From contig DATFWK010000026.1 in assembly GCA_035259345.1 (NCBI GenBank), positions 1 to 14,106 of the forward strand: a DNA stretch of 14,106 bases, in the 5' to 3' direction. Made by a program: the position numbers and the translations under genes. The notes under the pieces are model-generated. The model did not search any database. It was not told the DNA's origin and saw nothing but the letters and a program-made list of their open reading frames with translations. The first letter of the stretch is position 1. Each line of letters starts with the position of its first letter. Positions 1 to 6,634 of the stretch are shown here, in pieces. The stretch comes from DATFWK01 sp035259345 (GTDB lineage Bacteria > Actinomycetota > Thermoleophilia > Miltoncostaeales > Miltoncostaeaceae).

Positions 1-1086
1 CCGCCCCACCTCGCGGTGGTAGGCGGCCTCCTCGGGCCCGAGCTCCATCATGTCCGCGAGGATCGCGACCTTGCGCCCCTCCCGCGCGCCCAGGTCCGCG
101 AGCGCGGCCTCCATCGCGATCGGGTTCGCGTTGTAGCAGTCCTCGATCAGCGTGCCGCCTCCGGCCAACAGCCGCTCGGCCCCGCGCATCGGCGACAGCT
201 CCACCTCGACGCGCGTGCCGGGCTCGATCTCGACCCCGAGCGCGCGGCAGCAGGCGAACGCCGCGGCGGCGTTCCGCAGCTGCCACGGAAGGGTAAGGTT
301 CAGGTCGAGGTCGATATCGGGGCGGTCGCCGAACTGGAAGACCCTCACCTCGGAGTCGAGGGTCTGGACGTACGGGGCGAGCAGCGGCTCACCGGCGGGG
401 ACGACCGCCGCGCCGCCCGGGCGGAGCCCCTGGAGCAGCTCGGCCTTGGCTGCCGCCACGTTCTCGACGGTCCCGAGCAGCTCGAGGTGGACCGGTCCGA
501 TCGCGGTGATGCATCCGACGTCCGGCGGCGCGAGGCGCGTGAGCTCGGCGATCTGCCCAAGCCCGCGCATGCCCATCTCCACAACGGCGACCTCCGTGCC
601 CTCGGCAAGCTCCAGCAGCGAGAGCGGCACGCCGACCTCGGTGTTGCGGTTGCCCGGCGTGCCCTGCGAGCTGACCGCGGCCGCGCCCAGCATGGCGACC
701 AGGATGTCCTTGGTCGTGGTCTTGCCGGTCGCCCCGGTGATGCCGACGACCTGGGCGCCGGAGCGCTCGAGCGCCAGGCGGCCGGCGGCCTGCAGGACCT
801 CGAGCGGGTCGGGCGCGACGACGATCGGCTTCCCGAGGCCGACCACCTCCCCCTCGATCCATCGCCACGCGGACTCGCCGACGACCGCGGCCGCCGCGCC
901 GCGCCGCAGCGCCTCGGGCGCGTACGTGCCGCCGTCCGCTGCCTCGCCGCGGACGCCGACGAAGAGCCCGTCGTCGACCGGCTCCCGGGAGTCCACGAAC
1001 GCGCCCTCGAACTCGACCGAGGGCGAGCCCATCGGGAGGCGTGCCTCCTTCGCAACCCTCAAGATGTCGTTGACACTGAGCCTCAA
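1..1086 (-). CDS. murF: MurF, UDP-N-acetylmuramoyl-tripeptide--D-alanyl-D-alanine ligase (C-terminus off the left edge)
   Basis: This cytoplasmic ATP-dependent ligase adds D-Ala-D-Ala to UDP-MurNAc-tripeptide, the last soluble step of peptidoglycan precursor synthesis. Reading minus from 1086 gives 362 codons without a stop, running off the window; family members have about 450 residues, so most of the protein is present. Visible family signatures are an N-terminal segment with DSREPVDDGLFVGVRG, a P-loop GITGATGKTTTKD near residues 114-126, PGNRNTEVGVPLS, a central region with IGPVHLE, and the MurF-typical EDCYNANPIAMEAAL. The start is inferred as TTG at 1086, whose TTGA overlaps the murE stop; no in-frame ATG or GTG lies close by, and the next ATG (in LPMGS) would cut the N-terminus. 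A GGGGAAG about 16 nt upstream is a weak ribosome site. Gene order after murE supports the call. The identity is firm; the exact start is less so. Confidence 0.95.
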   Translation of the reverse strand, partial: MRLSVNDILRVAKEARLPMGSPSVEFEGAFVDSREPVDDGLFVGVRGEAADGGTYAPEALRRGAAAAVVGESAWRWIEGEVVGLGKPIVVAPDPLEVLQAAGRLALERSGAQVVGITGATGKTTTKDILVAMLGAAAVSSQGTPGNRNTEVGVPLSLLELAEGTEVAVVEMGMRGLGQIAELTRLAPPDVGCITAIGPVHLELLGTVENVAAAKAELLQGLRPGGAAVVPAGEPLLAPYVQTLDSEVRVFQFGDRPDIDLDLNLTLPWQLRNAAAAFACCRALGVEIEPGTRVEVELSPMRGAERLLAGGGTLIEDCYNANPIAMEAALADLGAREGRKVAILADMMELGPEEAAYHREVGR

Positions 1087-2570
1087 TGGATCGCCCGGAC
1101 TTCCCCGAGCGCCGCGAGGGCGACCTCCCGGTCGTCGAACGGGCTCACCACGCCGTCCCGCTCCTGGCCGCGCTCGTGGCCCTTGCCAGCGATCACCACC
1201 ACGTCCCCGGGCGCCGCCCGCTCCACCGCGAGGCCGATCGCGCGCCGGCGGTCCGCCTCGACGACCAGCTCGGCCGGCCCGTCCGCCGCCCCGGCGAGGA
1301 CCTCCGCGATGATCGCGTCGGGGTCCTCGGTGCGGGGGTTGTCCGAGGTGACGATCGCGACGTCGGCCAAAGCCCGCGCGATGGCCCCCATCTGGGGGCG
1401 CTTGCCCCGGTCGCGGTCGCCGCCGCAGCCGAACACGGCGAGCACCCGCCGCGGGCCGGCCAGCGCCCGCGCCTCGCGCAGGACATTCTCGAGCGAGTCC
1501 GGCGTGTGCGCGTAGTCCACCAGCACCTCGAACGGCTGGCCCGCGTCGACGGGCTCGAACCGGCCGGGGACGCCCCGGACCGCGGCGATGCCCCGGGCGA
1601 CCGCGCCGCGGTCGAGCCCGAGGAGCTCGGCGGCCGCGACCACGCCGGTGACGTTCGCGACGTTGAAGCGCCCGCGCAGGGCGCTCTCGATCTCGAGCGG
1701 CCCGCGCGGGGTGCGGACCGTGGCCGCGAACCCCCGCCCCGCGGCGGCGATGCGAACCGGGCGCACCTCGGCCTCGGCCTCGACGGCGAACCCGAGGAGA
1801 CCAGCCTCCTCGGCGAGCCGCCGGCCGAACGGGTCGTCCAGGTTGGCCGCGCCCGGCGGGTCCGGCCCCTCCCCCTCCGGGCGCATGAAGAGCGCCCGCT
1901 TGGCCAGGTAGTACTCGTCGACGTCGGCGTGGTAGTCGAGGTGGTCCCTCGTCAGGTTCGTGAAGATCGCGGCGGCGAAGCGGACCCCCGCGACCCGGCG
2001 CTGGGCCAGCGCGTGGGACGAGACCTCCATCGCGCAGGACCGGTCGCCCGCGTCCCGCATGCGCGCGAGGAGGTTCTGCAGGTCGACGCTTTCGGGAGTG
2101 GTCCGCGCGAGGGGCTCGACCCGGCCGCCGACGCGGGCCTCGATCGTGCCCAGTAGGCCCGGCCGAAGGCCGGCGGCGTCGAGGACCGCGTGGAGGAGGA
2201 AGGCGCTCGTCGTCTTCCCGTTCGTCCCGGTCACCCCGACGACCGCGAGCGCGTCGCTCGGGCGGCCGGCGAGCCCGGCGGCGATGAGGGCGGTCGCAAG
2301 GCGGGCGTCGGCGACCAGGACCTGCGGCACCGGCTGGTCGAGCGGGCGCTCCACCACCAGCGCCGCCGCGCCCCTGGCGACGGCGTCGCCCGCGAAGTCA
2401 TGCCCGTCGAAGCGGGCGCCCGGGAGGCAGGCGAACGCCCACCCCGGCCGCACCTCGTCCGACCGGTAGGCGATGCCCTCGATCTCGGGTGCCGCCCGGC
2501 CGCCGTCCGAGCCCTCGGGCCACAGCGTGCGCGCTCCCGGGATGCCCGCGGTGAGCTCCTGGAGCCTCAT
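1083..2570 (-). CDS. murE: MurE, UDP-N-acetylmuramoyl-L-alanyl-D-glutamate--2,6-diaminopimelate ligase
   Basis: This is the cytoplasmic Mur ligase that adds the third stem residue to UDP-MurNAc-L-Ala-D-Glu. The 495-residue product has the three-domain layout of the family: an N-terminal UDP-binding domain (DSxxV-like AYRSDEVRPGWAF around 34-47), a P-loop GVTGTNGKTT at 112-121, a central NLTRDHLDYH motif, YLAKRALF carrying the lysine that is carbamylated in the family, and a C-terminal domain with DNPRTEDP near residue 410 and GKGHERGQ. In characterised MurE enzymes DNPR marks meso-diaminopimelate specificity, so the wall is probably DAP-type. The ATG at 2570 has no clear Shine-Dalgarno. It follows ftsI by 53 nt, the largest gap within the cluster, and its stop overlaps the murF start. 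Confidence 0.97.
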   Translation of the reverse strand: MRLQELTAGIPGARTLWPEGSDGGRAAPEIEGIAYRSDEVRPGWAFACLPGARFDGHDFAGDAVARGAAALVVERPLDQPVPQVLVADARLATALIAAGLAGRPSDALAVVGVTGTNGKTTSAFLLHAVLDAAGLRPGLLGTIEARVGGRVEPLARTTPESVDLQNLLARMRDAGDRSCAMEVSSHALAQRRVAGVRFAAAIFTNLTRDHLDYHADVDEYYLAKRALFMRPEGEGPDPPGAANLDDPFGRRLAEEAGLLGFAVEAEAEVRPVRIAAAGRGFAATVRTPRGPLEIESALRGRFNVANVTGVVAAAELLGLDRGAVARGIAAVRGVPGRFEPVDAGQPFEVLVDYAHTPDSLENVLREARALAGPRRVLAVFGCGGDRDRGKRPQMGAIARALADVAIVTSDNPRTEDPDAIIAEVLAGAADGPAELVVEADRRRAIGLAVERAAPGDVVVIAGKGHERGQERDGVVSPFDDREVALAALGEVRAIH

Positions 2571-2623
2571 GCGGGCGCCGATGGTACCAGTTGCGCTGGA
2601 CGCCCCCGGCCCGCCGGAGGGCC

Positions 2624-4243
2624 TCAGCCGGGCGGGATCCCGAGCCGGTTGAGCGCGAACTCCGCGATCTGCTGGAAGGCCGGCGCGGCCACCTCGCCAC
2701 CGGTGTGCGGGCCGCGCACGTCCGGGTCGTCGACCATCACGGAGACCAGGAGGCGCGGCCGCGACGCGGGCACGAAGCCGATGAACGAGGAGCGGTAGCG
2801 GTCGACGTACGTCTTGAGCTTGGGATCGACCTTCTGCGCCGTGCCGGTCTTCCCGGCCACCGTGTAGCGGGGGATCTCGGCGTTGACGCCGGTCCCGTCC
2901 GGGTTGACGACCTTCTCGAGCATGGCGGTGAGCTGGCTCGCCGTGCGCGGGCTGATGATCCGGTGGCGGGGCGGCTGCGGCTCAGGGCGCCCTCCGGCGC
3001 GCGCGATCACGTGGGGGCGGATCAGGAAGCCACCGTTGGCCACCGCGGCGTAGGCCCGCGCGAGCTGGAGCTCCGTGACCGTGATGCCCTGGCCGATCGG
3101 GATGTTGTAGGGCGAGGCGCCGGACCAGATCTTCGGCAGCACGCCGGGGCTCTCACCGTCGAAGTCGACGCCGGTGAGCTTCCCGAAGCCGAAGCGCCCG
3201 ATCCACTTGCGAAGCTGATTGCGCCGCCGGAGCAGGTTCGCGATCTCGACCGTCCCGATGTTGCTGGACTTCTGGAGGATCTCGGTCGCGCTCCATCGCT
3301 CCCAGCCGCGCTTGTGCGCCTCGCCCAGCGTGAACTGGTCCGGGGTGCCCTTATAGAGCGTGATCTGAGGCGGCAGCGTGAACTGCTGGTCGGGCTGCAC
3401 GAGCCCCTCCTGCAGGGCGCCGGCCATCGTCACGATCTTGAACACCGAGCCCGGCTCGAAGTCGTCAGTCACGACCTTCGCCCGGGCGTCGCCCAGGTTG
3501 TAGCTCGCGCGGTTGTTGGGGTTCACCCGCGGGACGTTCGCCATCGCGAGGATCGCGCCGTTGCGCGGATCCATCACGATCGCCCAGGCGGACTTGGCCC
3601 CGTAGCGCTTGCGGGTCGTCGCCAGGACGTCCTCCACCTGCTGCTGGACGGCCGAGTTGATCGTCAGCTCGACGTCCCGGCCCGGAACCGGGTCGCGGGT
3701 GCTCTGGATGCGGACGGTGCGCCCCTGCGCCGCGTCGCGCACCTCGACACGCCGGCCGGGGACGCCCCGCAGCACCGGGTTGAGGCGCCCCTCGATGCCC
3801 GAGATGCCGGTCTCCGTGTCGGACTGGACCAGGCCGAGCACCTGTCCGGCGAGCCGGCCCTGGGGGTAGTAGCGCTGCTCGACCTCGTCGTAGCTGACCC
3901 CGGCCAGGCCGAGACCGCGGAGGTAGGTCACGCGCTTCGGGTCGACGTCCTTGGCCAGCACGACGTATCCGCCGCCGCCGCGCATGAGCCGCTCGAGGCG
4001 CATGCGCTCGGCCAGGTCGCCGCCGAGGGTCGCGGTCAGCTGCGCGGCCACGCGCGCCGGCTCGGCCACGTGGCGCGGGTCCGCCGAGATCGTGTACGCC
4101 CGCTGGCCGATGGCGAGGCCGCGCCCGTCGCTCGAGAGGATCGCCCCGCGCGGGGCGGGGAGCTCGACCGCGACGTTGTGCTGCATCTTCGCCTTCTGGG
4201 CCAGCTTGGGCGCCTCGACCGTGCTGATCCACGTCGCCCGCAC
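2624..4243 (-). CDS. ftsI: FtsI-type class B penicillin-binding protein (division transpeptidase); true start probably further upstream
   Basis: This membrane-anchored D,D-transpeptidase crosslinks septal peptidoglycan. From the GTG at 4243 the 539 residues include the dimerisation-domain signature PRGAILSSDGRGLA near residue 31. All three catalytic motifs are present: SVFK with the acyl-acceptor serine near 266, SSN near 326, and KTGT near 464. The protein ends soon after the transpeptidase domain, with no PASTA repeats. GTG 4243 is the only ATG/GTG/TTG in frame, yet the frame stays open upstream to 4468. There it encodes an Arg-rich stretch and then a hydrophobic segment (LLAAGAIGVFALLAV, about 4241-4285) that looks like the expected membrane anchor. 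The annotated start is therefore probably not the real one; the alternatives are a non-standard start codon or a single-base error in the GC-rich tract at 4334-4351. The gene sits between ftsL-like and murE as in standard dcw clusters. Confidence 0.93.
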   Translation of the reverse strand: MRATWISTVEAPKLAQKAKMQHNVAVELPAPRGAILSSDGRGLAIGQRAYTISADPRHVAEPARVAAQLTATLGGDLAERMRLERLMRGGGGYVVLAKDVDPKRVTYLRGLGLAGVSYDEVEQRYYPQGRLAGQVLGLVQSDTETGISGIEGRLNPVLRGVPGRRVEVRDAAQGRTVRIQSTRDPVPGRDVELTINSAVQQQVEDVLATTRKRYGAKSAWAIVMDPRNGAILAMANVPRVNPNNRASYNLGDARAKVVTDDFEPGSVFKIVTMAGALQEGLVQPDQQFTLPPQITLYKGTPDQFTLGEAHKRGWERWSATEILQKSSNIGTVEIANLLRRRNQLRKWIGRFGFGKLTGVDFDGESPGVLPKIWSGASPYNIPIGQGITVTELQLARAYAAVANGGFLIRPHVIARAGGRPEPQPPRHRIISPRTASQLTAMLEKVVNPDGTGVNAEIPRYTVAGKTGTAQKVDPKLKTYVDRYRSSFIGFVPASRPRLLVSVMVDDPDVRGPHTGGEVAAPAFQQIAEFALNRLGIPPG

Positions 4244-4352
4244 TGCCAGCAGCGCGAAGACGCCGATCGCGCCGGCGGCGAGCAGCTGGACGCTGCCGCG
4301 CCTGCCGCCGGCCGGGACGCGCCCGCCGCCCGCGCGGCGGCGGCGGCGGCGA

Positions 4353-4724
4353 TCAGGGCCGCGTGCCGGACGCGTCGAGATAGGTGACCTCGTTGGCCGT
4401 CGGGAACCGCATTCCGAGGGTGGTCGCGCGATCGACCACCTCGGTGTCCATGCGCTCCTCGCGGGCCTTCAGCGCGGTGAGCTGCTGCTGGACGCGCGCC
4501 TGGCGGCGCGCCACGTCGCCCTGCTGCTTGGTCAGCCGCAGCTCGGCGGCGTTCACCCAGACGATGCCGCCGAGGAGGATCGCGACCACCGGGATCAGCA
4601 GCAGCCCGAGGCGCGTGCTGGGACGCCGCCTGCCTCGGGGGCGTGCGAGCGCGGGACGGCGCGGGCGCGCGACGGGAGCGCGGGCGGGCGCCGGTCGCGC
4701 GGCGGCGCTCGCCGGCGGTGTCAT
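4353..4724 (-). CDS. ftsL: FtsL-like single-span cell division protein
   Basis: The 123-residue protein has a Pro/Ala/Arg-rich cytoplasmic tail (about 1-38), one membrane helix (LGLLLIPVVAILLGGIVWV, about 41-59) and an extracytoplasmic helical region rich in Gln, Arg and Leu (LTKQQGDVARRQARVQQQL and onward) that suggests a coiled coil. This is the layout of FtsL and of the related septum-formation initiators, which bridge FtsQ/FtsB and FtsI in the divisome. Sequence conservation in this family is low, so the call rests on topology and on position between rsmH and ftsI. The ATG at 4724 forms ATGA with the rsmH stop. The frame extends upstream to another start near 4853, but that part is a shadow of rsmH. 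A family assignment other than FtsL cannot be excluded. Confidence 0.82.
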   Translation of the reverse strand: MTPPASAAARPAPARAPVARPRRPALARPRGRRRPSTRLGLLLIPVVAILLGGIVWVNAAELRLTKQQGDVARRQARVQQQLTALKAREERMDTEVVDRATTLGMRFPTANEVTYLDASGTRP

Positions 4725-5695
4725 CCGGCCACCCGCACCAGCGCGCGCAGGCGCGCCGAGTGGGACCGCGGGTTGCGCTCGAGCTCCACCCGCCGCGGCA
4801 TCACGGCCCGCGGGACGGCGAGCATCGCCTCGGGTGTCGCGCCGCACACGCACGCGGGCAGCTCCGGCGGGCAGACGCAGCCGCGGGCCTTGGCCTGCAT
4901 GAAGCGCTTCGAGATCCGGTCCTCGAGCGAGTGGAAGGCGATCACCGCCATCCGCCCGCCGGGCTCCAGCAGGTCGAACGCAGCCTGGAGGCCCCGCTCG
5001 AGGCTGCCGAGCTCGTCGTTCACCACGATGCGCAGCGCCTGGAAGACGCGCCGGGCCGGGTGCCCGCCGGCGAACAGCGCCGGCGTCGGGATGGCTCCCC
5101 GGATCACCTCGACCAGGTCGCAGGTGCTGGTGATGGGCGCCTGCGCCCGGCGGCGCACGATCGCGCGGGCGATCGGCCGCGCGTAGCGCTCCTCGCCGTA
5201 GGCGCGGAACCAGCCCGCGAGCTCCTCCTCGGATGCGTCGGCGAGCAGGTCCGCCGCCGTCAGCGGCTGGGTCGGGTCCATGCGCATGTCGAGCGGCGCC
5301 TGGCGCGAGTAGGAGAAGCCGCGCTCCGGGCGGTCCACCTGCATCGAGCTGATGCCGAGGTCCATGAGCACGCCGTTCGCGCGCAGGCCCTCCTCGGCCA
5401 ACTCTGGGAGCGCGTCGGCGAAGTCGGCGCGGATGAACCGCGTGTGGCAGTCGACCCGCTCTGAGAAGGCGACGAAGTACGCCTCGGCGTCCGGGTCGCG
5501 GTCGATCGCCACGTACGTGCCCGAGGGCCCGAGCAGCGGCGCCAGGCGGCGGGCGTGGCCGCCCCCGCCGAAGGTGCAGTCGACGATGGTCTCGCCCGGC
5601 GCCGGGGCCAGCGTGCCGATGACCTCGTCGACGAGGACCGGCTCGTGCGGCGCGGGACGGTAACTAGCGGGCACGTTCGACAAGACGCTTCGCAC
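4721..5695 (-). CDS. rsmH: RsmH (MraW), 16S rRNA (cytosine(1402)-N(4))-methyltransferase
   Basis: This SAM-dependent methyltransferase modifies C1402 in the decoding centre of 16S rRNA. The 324-residue product matches the family length. It shows the SAM-binding loop DCTFGGGGHARR near 39-50 with acidic YVAIDRD at 61-67, the family signature MDLGISSMQVDRPERGFSY near 111-129, and AFHSLEDRISKRFM near the C-terminus. A Cys-rich insert (GCVCPPELPACVCG) follows, as I recall from actinobacterial members. The GTG at 5695 was chosen because GAGAGGGGG lies nine nt upstream; it overlaps the end of mraZ by 32 nt. A second in-frame GTG at 5674 is a weaker alternative. Its place right after mraZ is the usual one. 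Confidence 0.97.
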   Translation of the reverse strand: MRSVLSNVPASYRPAPHEPVLVDEVIGTLAPAPGETIVDCTFGGGGHARRLAPLLGPSGTYVAIDRDPDAEAYFVAFSERVDCHTRFIRADFADALPELAEEGLRANGVLMDLGISSMQVDRPERGFSYSRQAPLDMRMDPTQPLTAADLLADASEEELAGWFRAYGEERYARPIARAIVRRRAQAPITSTCDLVEVIRGAIPTPALFAGGHPARRVFQALRIVVNDELGSLERGLQAAFDLLEPGGRMAVIAFHSLEDRISKRFMQAKARGCVCPPELPACVCGATPEAMLAVPRAVMPRRVELERNPRSHSARLRALVRVAG

Positions 5696-6116
5696 GGGCC
5701 GACACCCCCTCTCGACGGAGCGCGCTGAAGCGGTCCTCGAGGCGCGCCGGGTTCCACAGCTCCAGGTACTCCCCCACGCCGACAGCCTCCACCTTGCCGT
5801 CGAGCCCCGCGTGGTCGCGGAGCTTGGGCGGGACCAGCACGCGCCCCTGGCGGTCCAGCGTCTCCTGATCGAAGGCGCCGGCCAGGATGAAGCGGCGAAG
5901 CTCGCGCTGGTCGTCGTCGAGCACGCTCAGGTCACCGAAGGTCCGGTCGATGAAGTCCGGCCACTCGAGCCGCGGGACCACCACGAGGCACTCGTCGAGC
6001 CACCGCGCGACCGTCGCGCCCTCCGCGAACGGGTCGCGGAGACGGGCAGGGATCGAGACGCGAAATCGGTTGTCGAGGGTGCACTCATAGGTCCCGCTGA
6101 GCATCCTCCGTTGCAT
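5664..6116 (-). CDS. mraZ: MraZ, transcriptional regulator of the dcw cluster
   Basis: MraZ is a DNA-binding protein with two AbrB/SpoVT-like half-domains; in characterised bacteria it forms ring oligomers and binds repeats in its own promoter. From ATG 6116 the product has 150 residues, close to the family length. The two half-domain signatures are LDNRFRVSIPARLRD near the N-terminus and LDRQGRVLVPPKLRD in the second half. The first copy has Phe where the usual D-x-x-G-R core has Gly. ATG 6116 was preferred because the predicted transcription start falls 1-3 nt before it, giving a leaderless message. ATG 6104 (MLSGTYE) is the alternative and would give 146 residues; a GGAGG touches it directly, too close for normal initiation. 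It is the first gene of the cluster and its operator lies immediately upstream. Confidence 0.95.
   Translation of the reverse strand: MQRRMLSGTYECTLDNRFRVSIPARLRDPFAEGATVARWLDECLVVVPRLEWPDFIDRTFGDLSVLDDDQRELRRFILAGAFDQETLDRQGRVLVPPKLRDHAGLDGKVEAVGVGEYLELWNPARLEDRFSALRREGVSARAKRLVERAR
5705..5713 (-). promoter_or_regulatory. Ribosome binding site deciding the rsmH start
   Basis: The minus strand reads GAGAGGGGG nine nt before GTG 5695 and lies inside the mraZ coding sequence. It favours GTG 5695 over the downstream GTG at 5674, which has no such motif. The overlap suggests rsmH translation is linked to that of mraZ. Confidence 0.6.
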
Positions 6117-6120
6117 GCGG

Positions 6121-6147
6121 CCCCACAGTACCCCACACCTCCCCACA
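6121..6147 (-). promoter_or_regulatory. mraZ: MraZ operator: three TGTGGGG direct repeats
   Basis: On the minus strand the heptamer TGTGGGG occurs three times without mismatch (6147-6141, 6137-6131 and 6127-6121), spaced exactly 10 bp apart. Read as TGGGG-N5-TGGGG-N5-TGGGG, this is the arrangement known for MraZ binding sites (TGGGN repeats with 5-nt spacers). The copies lie on one face of the helix and span the promoter spacer and -10, so bound MraZ should block RNA polymerase. Confidence 0.87.
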
Positions 6148-6153
6148 TGACAA
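6125..6153 (-). promoter_or_regulatory. Promoter of the mraZ/dcw operon
   Basis: On the minus strand TTGTCA (6153-6148) and TACTGT (6130-6125) are separated by exactly 17 nt, matching sigma-70-type -35 and actinobacterial TAnnnT -10 elements. Transcription would begin about 6117-6119, right at the mraZ ATG at 6116. The spacer and -10 are covered by the MraZ repeats. Confidence 0.7.
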
Positions 6154-6266
6154 CACTTTTTCCCCCAATCCATGGGCGATCTTCCCCGCTGGAACGTCGC
6201 GCGGCCGCCTGCAACGTCCGCTGCGGAAACGCCGACGCGCACGGCACGTTTCATTGCGGCTTCGTG

Positions 6267-6282
6267 TCGAACACTTGTTCGG
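6267..6282 (+). promoter_or_regulatory. LexA (SOS) box upstream of the small membrane protein gene
   Basis: The sequence TCGAACACTTGTTCGG has the dyad CGAAC-N4-GTTCG and differs from a mycobacterial-type SOS box (TCGAAC-N4-GTTCGA) only at the last base. It overlaps the predicted -35 element of the plus-strand unit and ends 28 nt before the ATG at 6311. LexA bound here would repress transcription until DNA damage. Confidence 0.72.
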
Positions 6283-6303
6283 GAGCCGGGGCGTGGCTAT
6301 CGT
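6275..6303 (+). promoter_or_regulatory. Promoter of the SOS-linked two-gene unit
   Basis: TTGTTC (6275-6280) and TATCGT (6298-6303) are 17 nt apart. The ATG begins 7 nt after the -10, so the transcript should be leaderless. The -35 is embedded in the LexA box, the usual geometry for SOS repression. Confidence 0.55.
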
Positions 6304-6310
6304 CGCCCCC

Positions 6311-6634
6311 ATGAGCTCCCAGATCGCCTGCTCGAGCGCCGCCCCGCTCCCCGCGCGGCCACGTCCCGCGCTGTCCCTCGTTCCCCCACCCGCGCCGCTC
6401 GCGCGCCCGGCACGGCAGCGTCCGGCACCCTGCCGGATCCTCGCCGCCGCCGCGCTCGGCGCGGCCTCGGGCTTCCTGCTCGCCGGCATCGCCGAGCTGC
6501 CCCTCGGCGCCGGCGGCGGCCTCGTCCGCGCCGGCGGCCTTATGCTCGCGGTCGCGGCGGTGGCGCTCGCGCGGTCCCGCGCGCTGGTGCGCCGAGCCGA
6601 GCGGCGCGCCGGCCCCGCCCCGGCGGGGCGGTGA
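6311..6634 (+). CDS. Small predicted two-helix membrane protein, probably SOS-regulated
   Basis: I do not recognise this 107-residue protein. Residues 1-46 are rich in Pro, Ala and Arg and lack a membrane helix. Two hydrophobic segments follow (ILAAAALGAASGFLLAGIAEL, about 47-67, and GGLMLAVAAVALA, about 75-90), separated by a short Gly-rich turn, then a basic tail (RSRALVRRAERRAG). Charge distribution suggests both ends are cytoplasmic. Support for a real gene comes from the promoter and LexA box placed exactly for ATG 6311 and from the GTGA overlap of its stop with the next start. An in-frame TTG at 6254 lies upstream of the -10 and is unlikely. Small SOS-induced membrane proteins in other bacteria (YneA, SidA, DivS) block division; a similar role here is only a hypothesis. 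No similarity to those proteins can be seen. Confidence 0.68.
   Translation: MSSQIACSSAAPLPARPRPALSLVPPPAPLARPARQRPAPCRILAAAALGAASGFLLAGIAELPLGAGGGLVRAGGLMLAVAAVALARSRALVRRAERRAGPAPAGR
6612..6629 (+). other. Stable GC hairpin just before the metallophosphoesterase start
   Basis: GCCCCGC (6612-6618) and GCGGGGC (6623-6629) are perfect inverted copies with a 4-nt loop. The hairpin ends one nt before GTG 6631 and would bury the initiation region unless ribosomes translating the upstream gene melt it. It lies in coding sequence, so codon composition is an alternative explanation. Confidence 0.45.

Noticed and set aside
16..1515. Long plus-strand open frame (499 codons) opposite murF and murE
   Set aside because: It lies antisense to two clearly recognised Mur ligases, has low-complexity Arg/Ala/Asp-rich translation and no family motif; such frames are common in GC-rich DNA.
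2581..2609. Possible internal promoter before murE (minus-strand TACCAT ten nt upstream of the ATG, inside the palindrome TGGTACCA)
   Set aside because: No -35-like element at 16-18 nt spacing (the position reads CCGGGG), so a single -10-like hexamer is not enough evidence.
2606..2621. GGCCC/GGGCC hairpin in the ftsI-murE gap as a terminator
   Set aside because: The stem is only 5 bp, there is no T-run, and termination here would cut off murE and murF from the cluster.
2591..4387. 598-codon plus-strand open frame opposite ftsI
   Set aside because: It mirrors the codon structure of ftsI, which carries all three transpeptidase motifs; the antisense translation shows no recognisable domain.
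6254..6310. TTG 6254 as a longer start of the small membrane protein
   Set aside because: It lies upstream of the predicted -10 and LexA box, so it would not be in the transcript.
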